Shown one piece after another: positions 37,543 through 46,809 of a stretch of DNA of 64,000 nt. Source of the DNA: Nocardia lijiangensis NBRC 108240 (GTDB lineage: Bacteria; Actinomycetota; Actinomycetes; Mycobacteriales; Mycobacteriaceae). The first letter of the stretch is position 1. Every line of letters begins with the position of its first letter. A program made the position numbers and the translations under genes. The stretch covers positions 1 through 64,000 of the forward strand of contig NZ_BDBP01000023.1 in assembly GCF_001613045.1 (NCBI RefSeq), in the 5' to 3' direction. Below the pieces are notes generated by a model. The model did not search any database, was not told the DNA's origin, and was given only the letters and a program-made list of their open reading frames with translations.

Positions 37543-38775
37543 TCACAGTGGAGCCGAGGTGTCGGCGAGGCGGTCGGGGTCGACCGGCTCGCCCTCGGTG
37601 ATCAGCTCCTGGATCCGGTCGGTCACGTCCCACACGTTGACGTTCATGCCCGCAAGCACCCGGTTCTGCGCGTCCAGCCAGAACGCGACGAACTCCCGCT
37701 TGCCCAGATCGCCGCGCACCACTACGCGGTCGTACGCGCCGGGCGCGGCGTAGCCGGTGTACTCCATGCCCAGGTCGTACTGATCGGTGAAGAAGTAGGG
37801 CAGCCGGTCGTAGGTCGCCGATTTGCCGAGCATGGTCGCGGCCGCGACGGCGGGCTGATTGAGCGCGTTGGCCCAGTGCTCCACCCGGATGCGGCGGCCG
37901 AGCCGGGGATGCTGCTGTTCGGCGATGTCGCCGACGGCGACGATGTCCGGATCGCTGGTGACCAGGCTCGCGTCGACGAGCACGCCCTTGTCCACCGCGA
38001 GCCCCGCCTCGGCGGCGATCTCGATGTTCGGCGCGGCGCCCACCGCGACCAGCACGGCGTCGGCGGCGACGGTCGTCCCGTCGGCCAGCCGCAGCCCGTC
38101 GGCGATCGCCGTCGCGATGCCGTCGCGCGTGGTGATCTCCTCGACCTGGGCGCCGAGGCGCAGGTCGACGTCGTGCGCGCGGTGCAGGTCGGCGAAGACC
38201 GCGCCCATCTCGGGTCCGAGCGCGCCGAGCAACGGCTGTTCGGCCGTCTCCACGATCGTGACGTCCATCCCGGCGGCGCGCGCCGCGGCCGCCACCTCGA
38301 GACCGATCCAGCCCGCGCCGATGATCCCGAGCCGGTCGCTCTGGCCGAACAGCTCGATGAGAGTGTCGGAATCCTCGATGTCGCGCAGCGTATAGACGTT
38401 GGGAGCGTCGGCGCCGGGCAGCGGCACAGTGCGCGGCGTCGATCCGGTGGCCAGTGCGAGCTTGTCGTAGGGGAGGGTGGAGTCGTCGGGCAGCGTGATC
38501 GTCTTCGCCTCCCGATCGATCGCGGTGACGGTGGTGCCGAGCAACAGTTCCACGTGGTGATCGCGGTACCACTGGGCGGGATCGACGGTGAAATCGGCGA
38601 GCTGTTTCTTGCCGAACAGGTGTTCCTTGGAGAGCGGAGGTCGTTCGTAGGGCAGATGTTCCTCGGCGCCGACGAGGGTGATCTTCCCGTCGAAGTCGTT
38701 CTCGCGCAGGGCTTCCGCCAGCTTGGCCGCGGCGAGACCGCCGCCCACGATCACGAAACGCCGATCCGAGGTCAT
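37543..38775 (-). CDS. FAD-dependent ferredoxin reductase-type oxidoreductase
   Basis: A 410-residue flavoprotein with two Rossmann folds. VIVGGGLAAAKLAEALRE binds FAD and IIGAGWIGLEVAAAARAAG binds NAD(P)H. YERPPLSKEHLFGKK and VGDIAEQ are standard for the rubredoxin/ferredoxin reductases that feed cytochrome P450 or dioxygenase systems. The C-terminal reductase domain has YDLGMEYTGYA. ATG 38775 has AAGGAG upstream. No ferredoxin gene is next to it, so its partner lies elsewhere. Confidence 0.92.
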   Translation of the reverse strand: MTSDRRFVIVGGGLAAAKLAEALRENDFDGKITLVGAEEHLPYERPPLSKEHLFGKKQLADFTVDPAQWYRDHHVELLLGTTVTAIDREAKTITLPDDSTLPYDKLALATGSTPRTVPLPGADAPNVYTLRDIEDSDTLIELFGQSDRLGIIGAGWIGLEVAAAARAAGMDVTIVETAEQPLLGALGPEMGAVFADLHRAHDVDLRLGAQVEEITTRDGIATAIADGLRLADGTTVAADAVLVAVGAAPNIEIAAEAGLAVDKGVLVDASLVTSDPDIVAVGDIAEQQHPRLGRRIRVEHWANALNQPAVAAATMLGKSATYDRLPYFFTDQYDLGMEYTGYAAPGAYDRVVVRGDLGKREFVAFWLDAQNRVLAGMNVNVWDVTDRIQELITEGEPVDPDRLADTSAPL

Positions 38776-38975
38776 TGCGGACTCCTTCTCGGGAGAGGGA
38801 ACGCGTGCCCATTCGAGCCTACTGTCGGCAGGGGCTTCGCAACGCGGTATCCGGGCATCGGTCCGCCGCCGATCCGGATGCTCGGTCCGGGAACGAATCG
38901 TCCGGCGGCGTGGTTGGTTCCGAGTGACGGCGCCCGTGCGCCGTGCTTCTTGCATGCGATCGAGAGGAACGACCC

Positions 38976-39617
38976 GTGACCGACACGGCCGAGAAGAACG
39001 TCGCCGATTTCTGGTTCGACCCGCTGTGCCCCTGGTGCTGGATCACTTCCCGCTGGATCTTGGAGGTCGAGCAGGTTCGCGACATCGAGGCGCGCTTCCA
39101 CGTGATGAGCCTGGCGGTGCTGAACGAGGGCCGCGATCTGCCCGAGCAGTACCGCGAGCTGATGAACAGCGGCTGGGGTCCGGTGCGGGTCGCCATCGCC
39201 GCGGCCAAGGACCACGGTGACAAGGTGCTCGCGCCGCTCTACACCGCGATGGGCAGCCGTATCCACGACCGCAGGGACGAATACGAGCGCCCGACCCGCA
39301 CGGAGAGCCTGGCCGCGGTGATCGCCGACGCGCTCGCCGAGGTGGGCCTGCCCGCCGAACTCGCGCAGGCCGCGGAGAGCACCGAGTACGACGAGGCGCT
39401 GCGCAAGAGCCACCACGAGGGCATGGACAAGGTCGGCAAGGACGTCGGCACCCCGACCATCCACGTCAACGGTGTGGCGTTCTTCGGTCCCGTGCTCTCA
39501 CGCATCCCGCGCGGCGAGGACGCGGGCAAGGTCTGGGACGGCGTCGTCGCGCTGGCCTCCTACCCGCACTTCTTCGAGCTCAAGCGGACCAGGACCGAAG
39601 ACCCGGCCTTCGACTGA
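38976..39617 (+). CDS. DsbA-fold mycothiol-dependent nitroreductase (Rv2466c-like)
   Basis: A 213-residue thioredoxin-fold protein. FDPLCPWCW gives the active-site CPWC (Cys18, Cys21), [15 protein letters not shown] carries the cis-Pro loop, and the helical insert lies between. There is no signal peptide, so it is cytosolic. The M. tuberculosis homologue uses mycothiol and activates nitro prodrugs. GTG 38976 with GAGAGGA upstream sets the start. Convergent with the M48 protease gene across a shared terminator. Confidence 0.9.
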   Translation: MTDTAEKNVADFWFDPLCPWCWITSRWILEVEQVRDIEARFHVMSLAVLNEGRDLPEQYRELMNSGWGPVRVAIAAAKDHGDKVLAPLYTAMGSRIHDRRDEYERPTRTESLAAVIADALAEVGLPAELAQAAESTEYDEALRKSHHEGMDKVGKDVGTPTIHVNGVAFFGPVLSRIPRGEDAGKVWDGVVALASYPHFFELKRTRTEDPAFD

Positions 39618-39618
39618 G

Positions 39619-39657
39619 CGCGAAACGGGCGCCGCGTGCTCGCGGCGCCCGTTCGCG
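39619..39657. terminator. Bidirectional terminator between convergent genes
   Basis: A near-perfect hairpin of about 17 bp: arms ACGGGCGCCGCG and CGCGGCGCCCGT flank the loop TGCT. Outer CGCGAA/TTCGCG pairs extend it with one bulged A. It fills the 45-bp gap between the nitroreductase and M48 stops. Confidence 0.8.
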
Positions 39658-39662
39658 TCGGC

Positions 39663-40886
39663 TCAGGGCACCGGCTTCGGCGGCAGACTCGGCACCTCGC
39701 CGTACGGGCCGTACGGGCCGTACGGCCCGGCGCCCACCGGGGGCTGCGGGCTCGGCCGCAGGAAGAGCCTGCCGTGCCTGCTGCGGTCGCGCAGCGCCCA
39801 CATCCGCCAGGTCAGCACCGGGTGCGAGGACAGGGCGTTGACGAACCAGACGAACCCGCCCTTCTCGGCGGCGGCGCGGTCGGCCATCTCGTCGAAGCCG
39901 ACGAGGGTGTTCATGTACTTGCCCGCCGCCAGCGTGCCCATCGCGGCGGCCGCGCCGGTGTGCCGGTTGCAGTAGCCGTGGTTGTCGGCGGTGTACTCCT
40001 GCGAGCGGATCAGCGAACTGCCCAGGATCGGCAGGAACGGCACGAGGAACATGCCGAGCTGCCGCCAGTACGAGGTGTGCCCGGCGGCGATGTGGCCGAC
40101 TTCGTGGCCGATGATGAACGCGAGCGCGTCGGGTTCGCGTGCCTTGCCGCCGATTTCGAACAGGTCGCTGTAGACCACCACGAAGCGCCGGAAGCCGTGC
40201 CCGGAGGCGAAGGCGTTGATCTGGCCGTTGCCGAGCACCACGTAGGCGTCGGGCACTGTGGCCATCCCGAACCGGGCGGCCGCGTCGGCCACCATCTGGT
40301 AGCCCTCGGGGAACTGAGTCGGCGACATCTTCACGCCGTTCACCCGCTGCGTGGCGTAGTTGAGACCGCGGCCCAGCCAGACCAGTATCGGCGCGAAGAC
40401 GAGCAGCAGCAGATAGTCGCTGGGCACCGCGCCGTCGGCGAGCACCACGATGAGCACGACGAGGGCGATCAGGTACGCGACCGTCGTGCACACCACCACC
40501 AGGACGAGCAGCGGAATCTCCCAGCTGTGCCTGGCGGGCATCCCGAACGGGGAGAGGCCGCGCGGCATGCTCTGCGGCGGTACGGGTGGTGGCGCGCCGT
40601 ATGGCGTCATGGGCGCGGCGCCGTAGGGAGCGAGGTGTTCGGCGCCGTAGGGTGACGTGGGCTGAGCGCCATAGGGCGAGGTGGACCCAGCGCCGTAGGG
40701 CGACGTGGGTTCATTGCCGTAAGGCTTCGAAGTCTCGGTGCCGTAGGTCGGGTGGGCGCCGGTGTGCTGTGGTATCGCCGAGCCGGGCTGCGGCGGTTGC
40801 TGTTCCTGCCCCCACCCGCTCGGCGGCGCGTACGGAGATTCCGGCTGGTCGGCTCGGTCCGGCGGCGTCGGTTCGTGCGGCTGCAT
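39663..40886 (-). CDS. M48 family metalloprotease with PYGA-repeat N-terminus
   Basis: A 407-residue membrane protein. HEVGHIAAGH is the zinc site of M48 (HtpX/Ste24-like) peptidases, and a Glu in the following helix (EYTADNHG) completes it. Two helices near residues 150-190 and one after the zinc motif anchor it. The first 110 residues are a disordered Pro/Gly/Tyr tail with about eight SPYGA/APYGA repeats. ATG 40904 lies six codons further up; I chose 40886 because the tail composition starts there. Confidence 0.88.
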   Translation of the reverse strand: MQPHEPTPPDRADQPESPYAPPSGWGQEQQPPQPGSAIPQHTGAHPTYGTETSKPYGNEPTSPYGAGSTSPYGAQPTSPYGAEHLAPYGAAPMTPYGAPPPVPPQSMPRGLSPFGMPARHSWEIPLLVLVVVCTTVAYLIALVVLIVVLADGAVPSDYLLLLVFAPILVWLGRGLNYATQRVNGVKMSPTQFPEGYQMVADAAARFGMATVPDAYVVLGNGQINAFASGHGFRRFVVVYSDLFEIGGKAREPDALAFIIGHEVGHIAAGHTSYWRQLGMFLVPFLPILGSSLIRSQEYTADNHGYCNRHTGAAAAMGTLAAGKYMNTLVGFDEMADRAAAEKGGFVWFVNALSSHPVLTWRMWALRDRSRHGRLFLRPSPQPPVGAGPYGPYGPYGEVPSLPPKPVP

Positions 40887-41081
40887 GAAATGCACTCTAT
40901 TCATCGGTAGGGGCGGGGTTCTCGCGTCCGAGGGGCCAGCGGCGCTGTGCTGTCGGACATTCGCTGGTCAGTGCCCGCGGGCACGCCTCGTGTCAGCAGA
41001 TTCGCGCCGGACGGCTCCGGTGTTAATCGCGGACGGTGCCCTCTCGGATCGGTCGCCGGGTGGAGTGACACAATCGCAGCC

Positions 41082-41555
41082 ATGCGCGTATACCTGGGTG
41101 CCGACCATGCCGGTTTCGAACTGAAGAATCACGTCAAGGCCCATCTCCAGCAGGCGGGCCACGAGGTCGTCGACTGCGGCGCCCTCGAGTACGACGCCCT
41201 GGACGACTACCCCGCCTTCTGCATCGAGGCGGCGCGCCGCACCGTCGCCGACCCGGGCAGCCTCGGCCTGGTCTTCGGCGGCAGCGGCAACGGCGAGCAG
41301 ATCGCCGCGAACAAGGTGCCCGGCGCCCGCTGCGCCCTGGCTTGGAGCGTGGAGACCGCGAAGCTGGCCCGCGAGCACAACAACGCGCAGCTGATCGGCA
41401 TCGGCGGCCGCATGCACTCCACCGAGGAGGCGCTGGCCATCGTCGACGCTTTCGTCTCCCAGCCGTGGTCCGACGAGGAGCGTCACCAGCGCCGCATCGA
41501 CATCCTGGCCGAGTACGAGAAGACCGGTGTCGCCCCCGCCGTTCCGGCGTACTGA
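41082..41555 (+). CDS. rpiB: Ribose-5-phosphate isomerase B
   Basis: A 157-residue Rossmann-like isomerase of the pentose phosphate pathway that interconverts ribose 5-phosphate and ribulose 5-phosphate. LGADHAGFELKNHVK and the active-site loop GGSGNGEQIAANKVPG are diagnostic. The mycobacterial-type RpiB uses a Glu in this loop in place of the Cys of other bacteria, and the Glu is present (NGEQ). The Fpg/Nei gene follows 14 bases later. Confidence 0.95.
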   Translation: MRVYLGADHAGFELKNHVKAHLQQAGHEVVDCGALEYDALDDYPAFCIEAARRTVADPGSLGLVFGGSGNGEQIAANKVPGARCALAWSVETAKLAREHNNAQLIGIGGRMHSTEEALAIVDAFVSQPWSDEERHQRRIDILAEYEKTGVAPAVPAY

Positions 41556-41569
41556 GGTCGCGTCGACCG

Positions 41570-42367
41570 ATGCCTGAAGGGCATACGCTGCACCGCCTGG
41601 CGAACCAGCACCAGCAGGTGTTCGCGGGCGGTGTGGTGCGGGTGTCGAGTCCGCAGGGCCGGTTCGCCGACGGCGCCGCCCTCGTGGACGGGCAACGGCT
41701 CGTGCGCTCGGAGGCGCATGGCAAACACCTGCTGCACCACTACGAATCCGGCCTCGCGGTGCATGTGCACCTCGGGCTCTACGGCAAGTTCTACGACTCG
41801 GAACTGCCGATGGGCGCGCCGGTCGGGCAGGTCAGAATGCGGATGATCGGTGGCGGCGCAGGCACCGACCTGCGCGGCCCCGCCGCCTGCGAGGTGCTGC
41901 TCCCGCCGGAGGTCGAGGCGCTGGCCGACCGCCTCGGCGCCGACCCGCTGCGCCCCGATGCCGACCCGGACCGCTCCTTCGCGCGAATCCGCCGCTCCCG
42001 CAGGCCGATCGGCGCGTTGCTGATGGACCAGAGCGTGATCGCCGGTGTCGGGAACGTCTACCGCGCCGAAGTGCTCTTCCGGCACGGAATTTCGCCCTAC
42101 CGTCCCGGGGCCGAGCTGAGTGCCGGGGAGTGGCGGGCCCTCTGGGCGGATCTTGTCGAGCTGATGCCGGTCGGTGTGGCGACCGGGCGTATGCACGTGG
42201 TGCGTCCCGAACACGATCACGGCGAGCCGTCCTACGCCCCCGATCGCCCGCGCACCTACGTCTACCGCCGCCCCGGCGCGGGATGCCGGGTGTGTGCAGA
42301 ACCGGTTGCTCATGCGGTGCTGGAGGGTCGAAACCTCTTCTGGTGCCCCACCTGCCAGCCGAATTGA
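41570..42367 (+). CDS. Fpg/Nei family DNA glycosylase
   Basis: A 265-residue base-excision repair enzyme. MPEGHTLHRLA gives Pro1 and Glu2 after Met removal. The helix-two-turn-helix is QSVIAGVGNVYRAEVLFRHGI, with Lys at KHLLHHY for the beta-hairpin side, and a C-terminal zinc finger has CRVC and CPTC. The finger and the PEGHT start fit the Nei1 type (Rv2464c). It removes oxidised pyrimidines and cuts the abasic site. Probably co-transcribed with rpiB. Confidence 0.92.
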   Translation: MPEGHTLHRLANQHQQVFAGGVVRVSSPQGRFADGAALVDGQRLVRSEAHGKHLLHHYESGLAVHVHLGLYGKFYDSELPMGAPVGQVRMRMIGGGAGTDLRGPAACEVLLPPEVEALADRLGADPLRPDADPDRSFARIRRSRRPIGALLMDQSVIAGVGNVYRAEVLFRHGISPYRPGAELSAGEWRALWADLVELMPVGVATGRMHVVRPEHDHGEPSYAPDRPRTYVYRRPGAGCRVCAEPVAHAVLEGRNLFWCPTCQPN

Positions 42368-42394
42368 GCTCGTCTGACGAGTCTCGCCGGGCCG

Positions 42395-42416
42395 CTGTGC
42401 GCCCGCGGGCACACAG
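42395..42416. terminator. Hairpin between convergent Nei-like and GGDEF genes
   Basis: CTGTGCGCCCG and CGGGCACACAG (42395-42416) pair over 11 bp with one mismatch and almost no loop in the linear count, so the four central bases form the turn. It serves both convergent genes. Confidence 0.55.
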
Positions 42417-42425
42417 GTTTCGTGC

Positions 42426-43382
42426 TCAGCCGGCGACGGCTGCGTCTATCTCCGGTTCGTCGGAGTCGGAGAACGCGAACCGTCGCCCGCCCGCCGTCTT
42501 GGCCGAGTACATCGCCCGGTCGGCACGCCGGAGCAGATCGGTGAAGTCGCACGGGGCGCCCGGCGGGTTGTAGGCGGTGCCCACGCTCGCCGAGACCGGC
42601 ACCGGACCGGCCGAGGACCACACCGGCTCGCGCAGCGCCCCCACGATGCGATGAGCGATCTCGGTGAGGGTGTTGCCATCCCGGTTCACCGCCAGCACGA
42701 ACTCGTCACCGCCGTACCGGCAGATCACCGTGTCCGGCGGGCACACCTCGCGCAGCCGGTTGGCCAGCTCGACCAAGACCTCGTCGCCGACCGCGTGCCC
42801 GTAGCCGTCGTTGATCTGCTTGAACCGATCCAGGTCGATCAGCAGCAGTCCGACGCAGCTGTTCGGGTCGGTGGCCATCCGGCGCACCTGGTCTTGGAGC
42901 AGGGTGCGGTTGGCCAGGTCGGTGAGCGCGTCGTGGGTGGCCTCGTGGCGGAGCCGGTGCTGCAGGGCGGCGATCTCCTGTACCCGCAGGGACACCTTGG
43001 CCGACAGGCTCTGCTCCTGCTGGGCAAGCGCCCGCTCCTGCAGGGCCTGGGCGTAGCTGTCGATGGCCTGGCTCGCCACGAACGGCCAGCGGGTCGCCAC
43101 CAGCGAGCCCGGCCTGCCCGAGGGGAAGCCGAGTAGCCAGCGGCTCGCCTGGGCCAGCATCCTGGTCCGCTCGAAGGGCGGCTCGGCGAGGCGCGCGCCG
43201 AGCATCCGCGCCTCCGGCACGGGGAAGGGTTCGTGCCTGGCCAGATACAGCAGCCGTTCGACCAGCTCGATGAGAACAGGTTCCAGCTGCTGTGGTGTCG
43301 TGTGCGAACCCGGTTCGGAGCACACCGCCCGTGCCCAGGCGCGACACATCGCGGCGACTGGCGGTTCGATGTCGGTCGCCAT
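42426..43382 (-). CDS. GGDEF diguanylate cyclase
   Basis: A 318-residue protein. A helical N-terminal region (about residues 1-150) is followed by HEATHDALTDLANRTLL and LLLIDLDRFKQINDGYGHAVGD, then the intact active site RYGGDEF. It should make cyclic di-GMP from two GTP. No RxxD inhibitory site stands before GGDEF, so product inhibition at that site is not expected. No membrane helix or known sensor domain is visible. GTG 43391 is an alternative start three codons up. Confidence 0.92.
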   Translation of the reverse strand: MATDIEPPVAAMCRAWARAVCSEPGSHTTPQQLEPVLIELVERLLYLARHEPFPVPEARMLGARLAEPPFERTRMLAQASRWLLGFPSGRPGSLVATRWPFVASQAIDSYAQALQERALAQQEQSLSAKVSLRVQEIAALQHRLRHEATHDALTDLANRTLLQDQVRRMATDPNSCVGLLLIDLDRFKQINDGYGHAVGDEVLVELANRLREVCPPDTVICRYGGDEFVLAVNRDGNTLTEIAHRIVGALREPVWSSAGPVPVSASVGTAYNPPGAPCDFTDLLRRADRAMYSAKTAGGRRFAFSDSDEPEIDAAVAG

Positions 43383-43996
43383 CGTCTTCACCGATCGCGG
43401 GCAACGTCGGTACCCGGGTGCCCTGTGTGCACACAGGTGCCGGCCTCACCCCGATCACTACTGCTACGCGGTTGTGTCCACCTCGCTCGGCGCACGCTCA
43501 CCGCCCCCTTTCCAGATACCCCCGTCCGGCAAAAAGGATCCTAGCAAGCCACTCGGCACTGAAAAACGGCGTTTCACAACGAGTTTTCGATGCCTCGCGA
43601 ATGGCGATCGGATGTGTGATCGTCACGGCGGCGCAGGCGTTACACATCCGTGTCCGTTCGCTGGAGAGTCGCGGGACGACACGCCGGGAGTGTGCCGAAT
43701 CGGCCGGTCGGGCGGGGGTTTCGAGCCGTTCCTGCGGCGCGCTCGGATCGGGGACCATGCGGTTCGATATGCCCGGATCGAGAGGCTCGGCGTGGGCCGT
43801 TCGATCGGCATGTCTCGGGGTGACGTTCGAGCCGCAGTCGTTCGGCGCGGGATCGGCTGGGTCGCGGCGCGGCGAGTCCAGGGACGACGTCGGCTCGGCG
43901 CGGGATCGGAGGGGGCGATTGGCGTTTCCGGAGCCGGATTCGGTACAGTGCGTGGTGCACACGACATCGTGGCGATCCTATCGATGTCGTATGCCT
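43383..43996 (+). other. 614-bp gene-free stretch before tRNA-Gly
   Basis: No open frame here has coding character on either strand, and composition dips around 43530-43640. TTGGCG (43919-43924) and TACAGT (43944-43949) form a possible tRNA-Gly promoter with a 19-nt spacer and a start about 40 bases before the tRNA. Nothing else is recognised. Confidence 0.35.
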
Positions 43997-44067
<71 letters not shown>

Positions 44068-44115
44068 CAACGCACGATTTACCACTCGTCGGCGGCCCCC
44101 GCCACCACGAGACCT

Positions 44116-44192
<77 letters not shown>

Positions 44193-44235
44193 TATTTCGA
44201 TCTTCCGCCGTCGGCGGGGCCAGTACAGTGGCCGC

Positions 44236-44475
44236 GTGGTCGACGCATTGGGGGACGGCCCCACCCAGTTCCGGAATCCCTGGCCGCCCGATGCGACCGT
44301 CGGGATCGTGACCGTCAGCGGGCGGGTCTTCCATCGCGGAGTCGATTGTCCCGGCTACCGGCAGGGCATCGAGAACTCCGTCGGCGGGGCAGACGAATCA
44401 AACCGGTCGAAGAGGTGACCGCTGCGGAGGCGCGTCGTCGTGGCAAGGTGTCTGCAACATGTACTGGGCGTAGCG
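44236..44475 (+). pseudogene. Small Cys/His gene broken by a frameshift
   Basis: GTG 44236 opens a frame coding SGRVFHRGVDCPGYRQGIEN and stops at 44418. The adjacent frame resumes with PVEEVTAAEARRRGKVSATC from about 44399. Together they read like one small protein with FHxxxDCPGY-x-QG followed by a helical segment and a final Cys, a layout known from small actinobacterial Cys/His proteins. A one-base indel near 44390-44400 would join them. It is either a pseudogene or a sequence error. Function unknown. Confidence 0.45.
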
Positions 44476-44657
44476 GATTCCTCTCCGGACGGGGCGGACC
44501 GGGTGGGTTCGGTGCGTCTCGACCGGAGAGGAATCCCGGGCATCCCGAGCTCCCATGGGGGAGAGGGAGACTCGAGGTGCTGGCGGGATGCGGGGCGTCG
44601 AGTGTCGGCGCATGGCATCTACCTCCTTTCGAATGGTGCAGCGGTGCTGCGGGTGGG

Positions 44658-45146
44658 TCAGCTGTAGAGCCTGGTGAGGAAGGCGCCGATGTTCTCGCGG
44701 ACCCGGTCGATCTTCTCCTCGGGTGTCAGGTCCTCGCGGTAGCGGCTGCCGAGGGCGGGCCGCTTCTTACCGCGCGCGTACAGCGAGCAGGCCAGATCGG
44801 TGCACATGTAGGTGCCGATCGAGTTGCCGCGGCGGCCGGACTCGCCCGCCTTGTGCGCGGTCATCAGGACCACGTCGCCGCCGGTGTGTGTGGTCAGGCA
44901 GATCGCGCACATCTGCGGCTTGCCGGTCCCGCCCGTTTCGTAGCGCAACGCGACGCCGATCAGCCGCTCGTCCTGCGGAACCACCAGGTAGCAGCGCCCA
45001 GGCAGCGACGGATCGCCCCAGCCGAGGAAATCCAGGTCGTCCCAGGGCCGCTCCTCGAGATCGCGCGGTACGGACAGCCGCTTGGCGTCCCCCTTGGAAC
45101 AGTTGACGAACGACGACCTGATATCGCGTTCGGTGACAGGTTTCAT
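44658..45146 (-). CDS. FBP-domain (EF-G-binding zinc finger) protein
   Basis: A 162-residue protein. A zinc treble clef carries CAICLTTH and CTDLACSLYARGKK, with Cys pairs about 37 residues apart. Other conserved segments are VTERDIRSSFVNCSKGD at the N-terminus and RENIGAFLTRLYS at the end. This fits the FBP_C domain of proteins that bind elongation factor G, such as fusidic-acid resistance FusB relatives. ATG 45146 is chosen with AAGGAG about eleven bases upstream. Whether it protects EF-G here is inference. Confidence 0.85.
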   Translation of the reverse strand: MKPVTERDIRSSFVNCSKGDAKRLSVPRDLEERPWDDLDFLGWGDPSLPGRCYLVVPQDERLIGVALRYETGGTGKPQMCAICLTTHTGGDVVLMTAHKAGESGRRGNSIGTYMCTDLACSLYARGKKRPALGSRYREDLTPEEKIDRVRENIGAFLTRLYS

Positions 45147-45362
45147 GACAGTGTCGACTCCTTCTGGTCGATGGCGGACAAACCGACGTGACGTTACGGA
45201 CCACCGACACCCCCGGACAACGGAATTTCCGCGGCGGACGCATCGATTCCGTCCACGGCCAGGACGTGTTGGGTGATGCGGCGGCCCCGGAGCCGCCATC
45301 TCTCAGCGCGAATCGGCCGACCCGGCGCGGCACTGATCCCGCGCGGTTGCGATGCTGGCGGG

Positions 45363-46013
45363 ATGGAGGTCCCCTTCGAGGATTCACGCTCGCTCGCGGC
45401 TCGGGTAACCGAACTACTTTCCGCCGACGGCCCTTTGCCGATCGTCGCGGTGGGTGACCCCGTGCTGCGCAGGCCGAGCGCTCCGTTCGACGGTCAGCTC
45501 GACGACGACCTGCTCGCGCGGTTCATAGCCGCCCTGCGGGAGACGATGCACGCGGCGCCGGGCGTCGGCCTCGCCGCCCCGCAAGTCGGAATTCCGTTGC
45601 GCCTGGCGGTGATCGAGGACTTCGCGCAGGTCTCGGACGAGGTCCGCGCGGCCCGCGACCGTCGGCCGGTGCCCTTCCGCGTCCTGATCAACCCGAGCTA
45701 CCAGCCGACCGGCCCGGCCGAGGTCGCGTTCTTCGAGGGCTGCCTCAGCGTCCCCGGCTGGCAGGCCGTCGTCGCCCGCCCCGCCGAAGTCCGCCTCATC
45801 GCCCACGACGAGCACGGCCGGCCGATCGACGAGGTCGTCCGCGGCTGGCCCGCCCGCATCGTCCAGCACGAAACCGACCACCTCGACGGCACCCTCTACC
45901 TCGACCGCGCCGAACTCCGCTCGCTCTCCAGCAACGACGCCGTCGCCACCCGCTGGCCCCACCCCACCCCGCACCTCGCCGCCGCATCCCTCGGCTTCGA
46001 TCTTCCAGAGTGA
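45363..46013 (+). CDS. def: Peptide deformylase
   Basis: A 216-residue metalloenzyme that removes the formyl group from nascent proteins. All three motifs are intact: GVGLAAPQVG, EGCLSVPGW (metal Cys) and QHETDHLDG (HExxH). The loop EDFAQVSDEVRAARDRRPVPF is a longer insertion than in E. coli, as in many actinobacterial second-copy deformylases. ATG 45363 lies at the start of the conserved N-terminus. Confidence 0.92.
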   Translation: MEVPFEDSRSLAARVTELLSADGPLPIVAVGDPVLRRPSAPFDGQLDDDLLARFIAALRETMHAAPGVGLAAPQVGIPLRLAVIEDFAQVSDEVRAARDRRPVPFRVLINPSYQPTGPAEVAFFEGCLSVPGWQAVVARPAEVRLIAHDEHGRPIDEVVRGWPARIVQHETDHLDGTLYLDRAELRSLSSNDAVATRWPHPTPHLAAASLGFDLPE

Positions 46014-46569
46014 GACAGTCGTAACCGATTCGCGTGCAACACTTCCGGGCTCGCCGCCGAGATCCTGTGCGGCTCACCACGTTTCGAACACGTGCGGGAA
46101 CAGCTGTCGGAGCTGCTGACCGGGAGGGTGATGGTCGTCCACAACGCGGTCTTCGACTACGGATTCCTGGCGAACGAGTTCGACCGCAGCGGCGCAGTGC
46201 TGCCCGTGGGCCACCGGTCGTGCGGCCGCGGACCGGTGGCGTCGGGCTCGTGGCGGAGGGCCCGAGCGAACAGTCGATCGAGATCGATCTGGACGAGCTG
46301 CCGGTGAGCTGCCGGCGCATCGTGCTCGCTGCCGCACTCGACGGTGCGGGCGTGACGTTCGGTGACATCGGCGCCGTCGAAAAGTCGCACCGGACAGGGA
46401 AGCAGCGGCGACAGCCAGGGCGACGCTGGATGCCGCGACCGAGGAACGGACCCTGCTGCTGGCCGAGGTCTATCTGCGTGGTGATACCTGGCGGCTGCGC
46501 GCGGTCGATCAGGGGTACGCGACCGATTTGGCGGCGCTTGCCCGGGGCTATGGCGTCGAGGTGGAGTAG
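46014..46569 (+). pseudogene. Decayed exonuclease-TerD fusion gene
   Basis: Three frames carry successive parts. Frame one (46014 to about 46220) has LAAEILCGSPRFEHV and VMVVHNAVFDYGFLANEF, the second half of a DEDDh exonuclease domain without its first DxE motif. Frame two (to about 46383) has VAEGPSEQSIEIDLDELP and RRIVLAAALDGAGVTFGDIG, the first half of a TerD domain. Frame three (46387-46569) has ATLDAATEERTLLLAEVYLR and TDLAALARGYGVEVE, its end. The parent was a DEDDh-TerD protein as found in actinobacteria; two frameshifts and loss of the 5' end make it inactive. Confidence 0.75.
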
Positions 46570-46809
46570 CGGCGGTCGCGCAGCGTCGGCCGATGACCTG
46601 CCGCACCGCCGAGCGGTATCTCGTGGCCTGCCTGACCTGCGGAACTCCCGATTCGTCCACGCGAGTGAGGGGTGCTACCGGGGCAGATCGACCAGCCTGT
46701 CAGGCCACGGCGAGAGTCGAGTAGCCCGCTACTCTAGGGCCGGGCTGATCACTCGAAGACACTGAACCTACACAGCATCCGGCGTGCATCCAGGCCGGAG
46801 CGAGGATCG

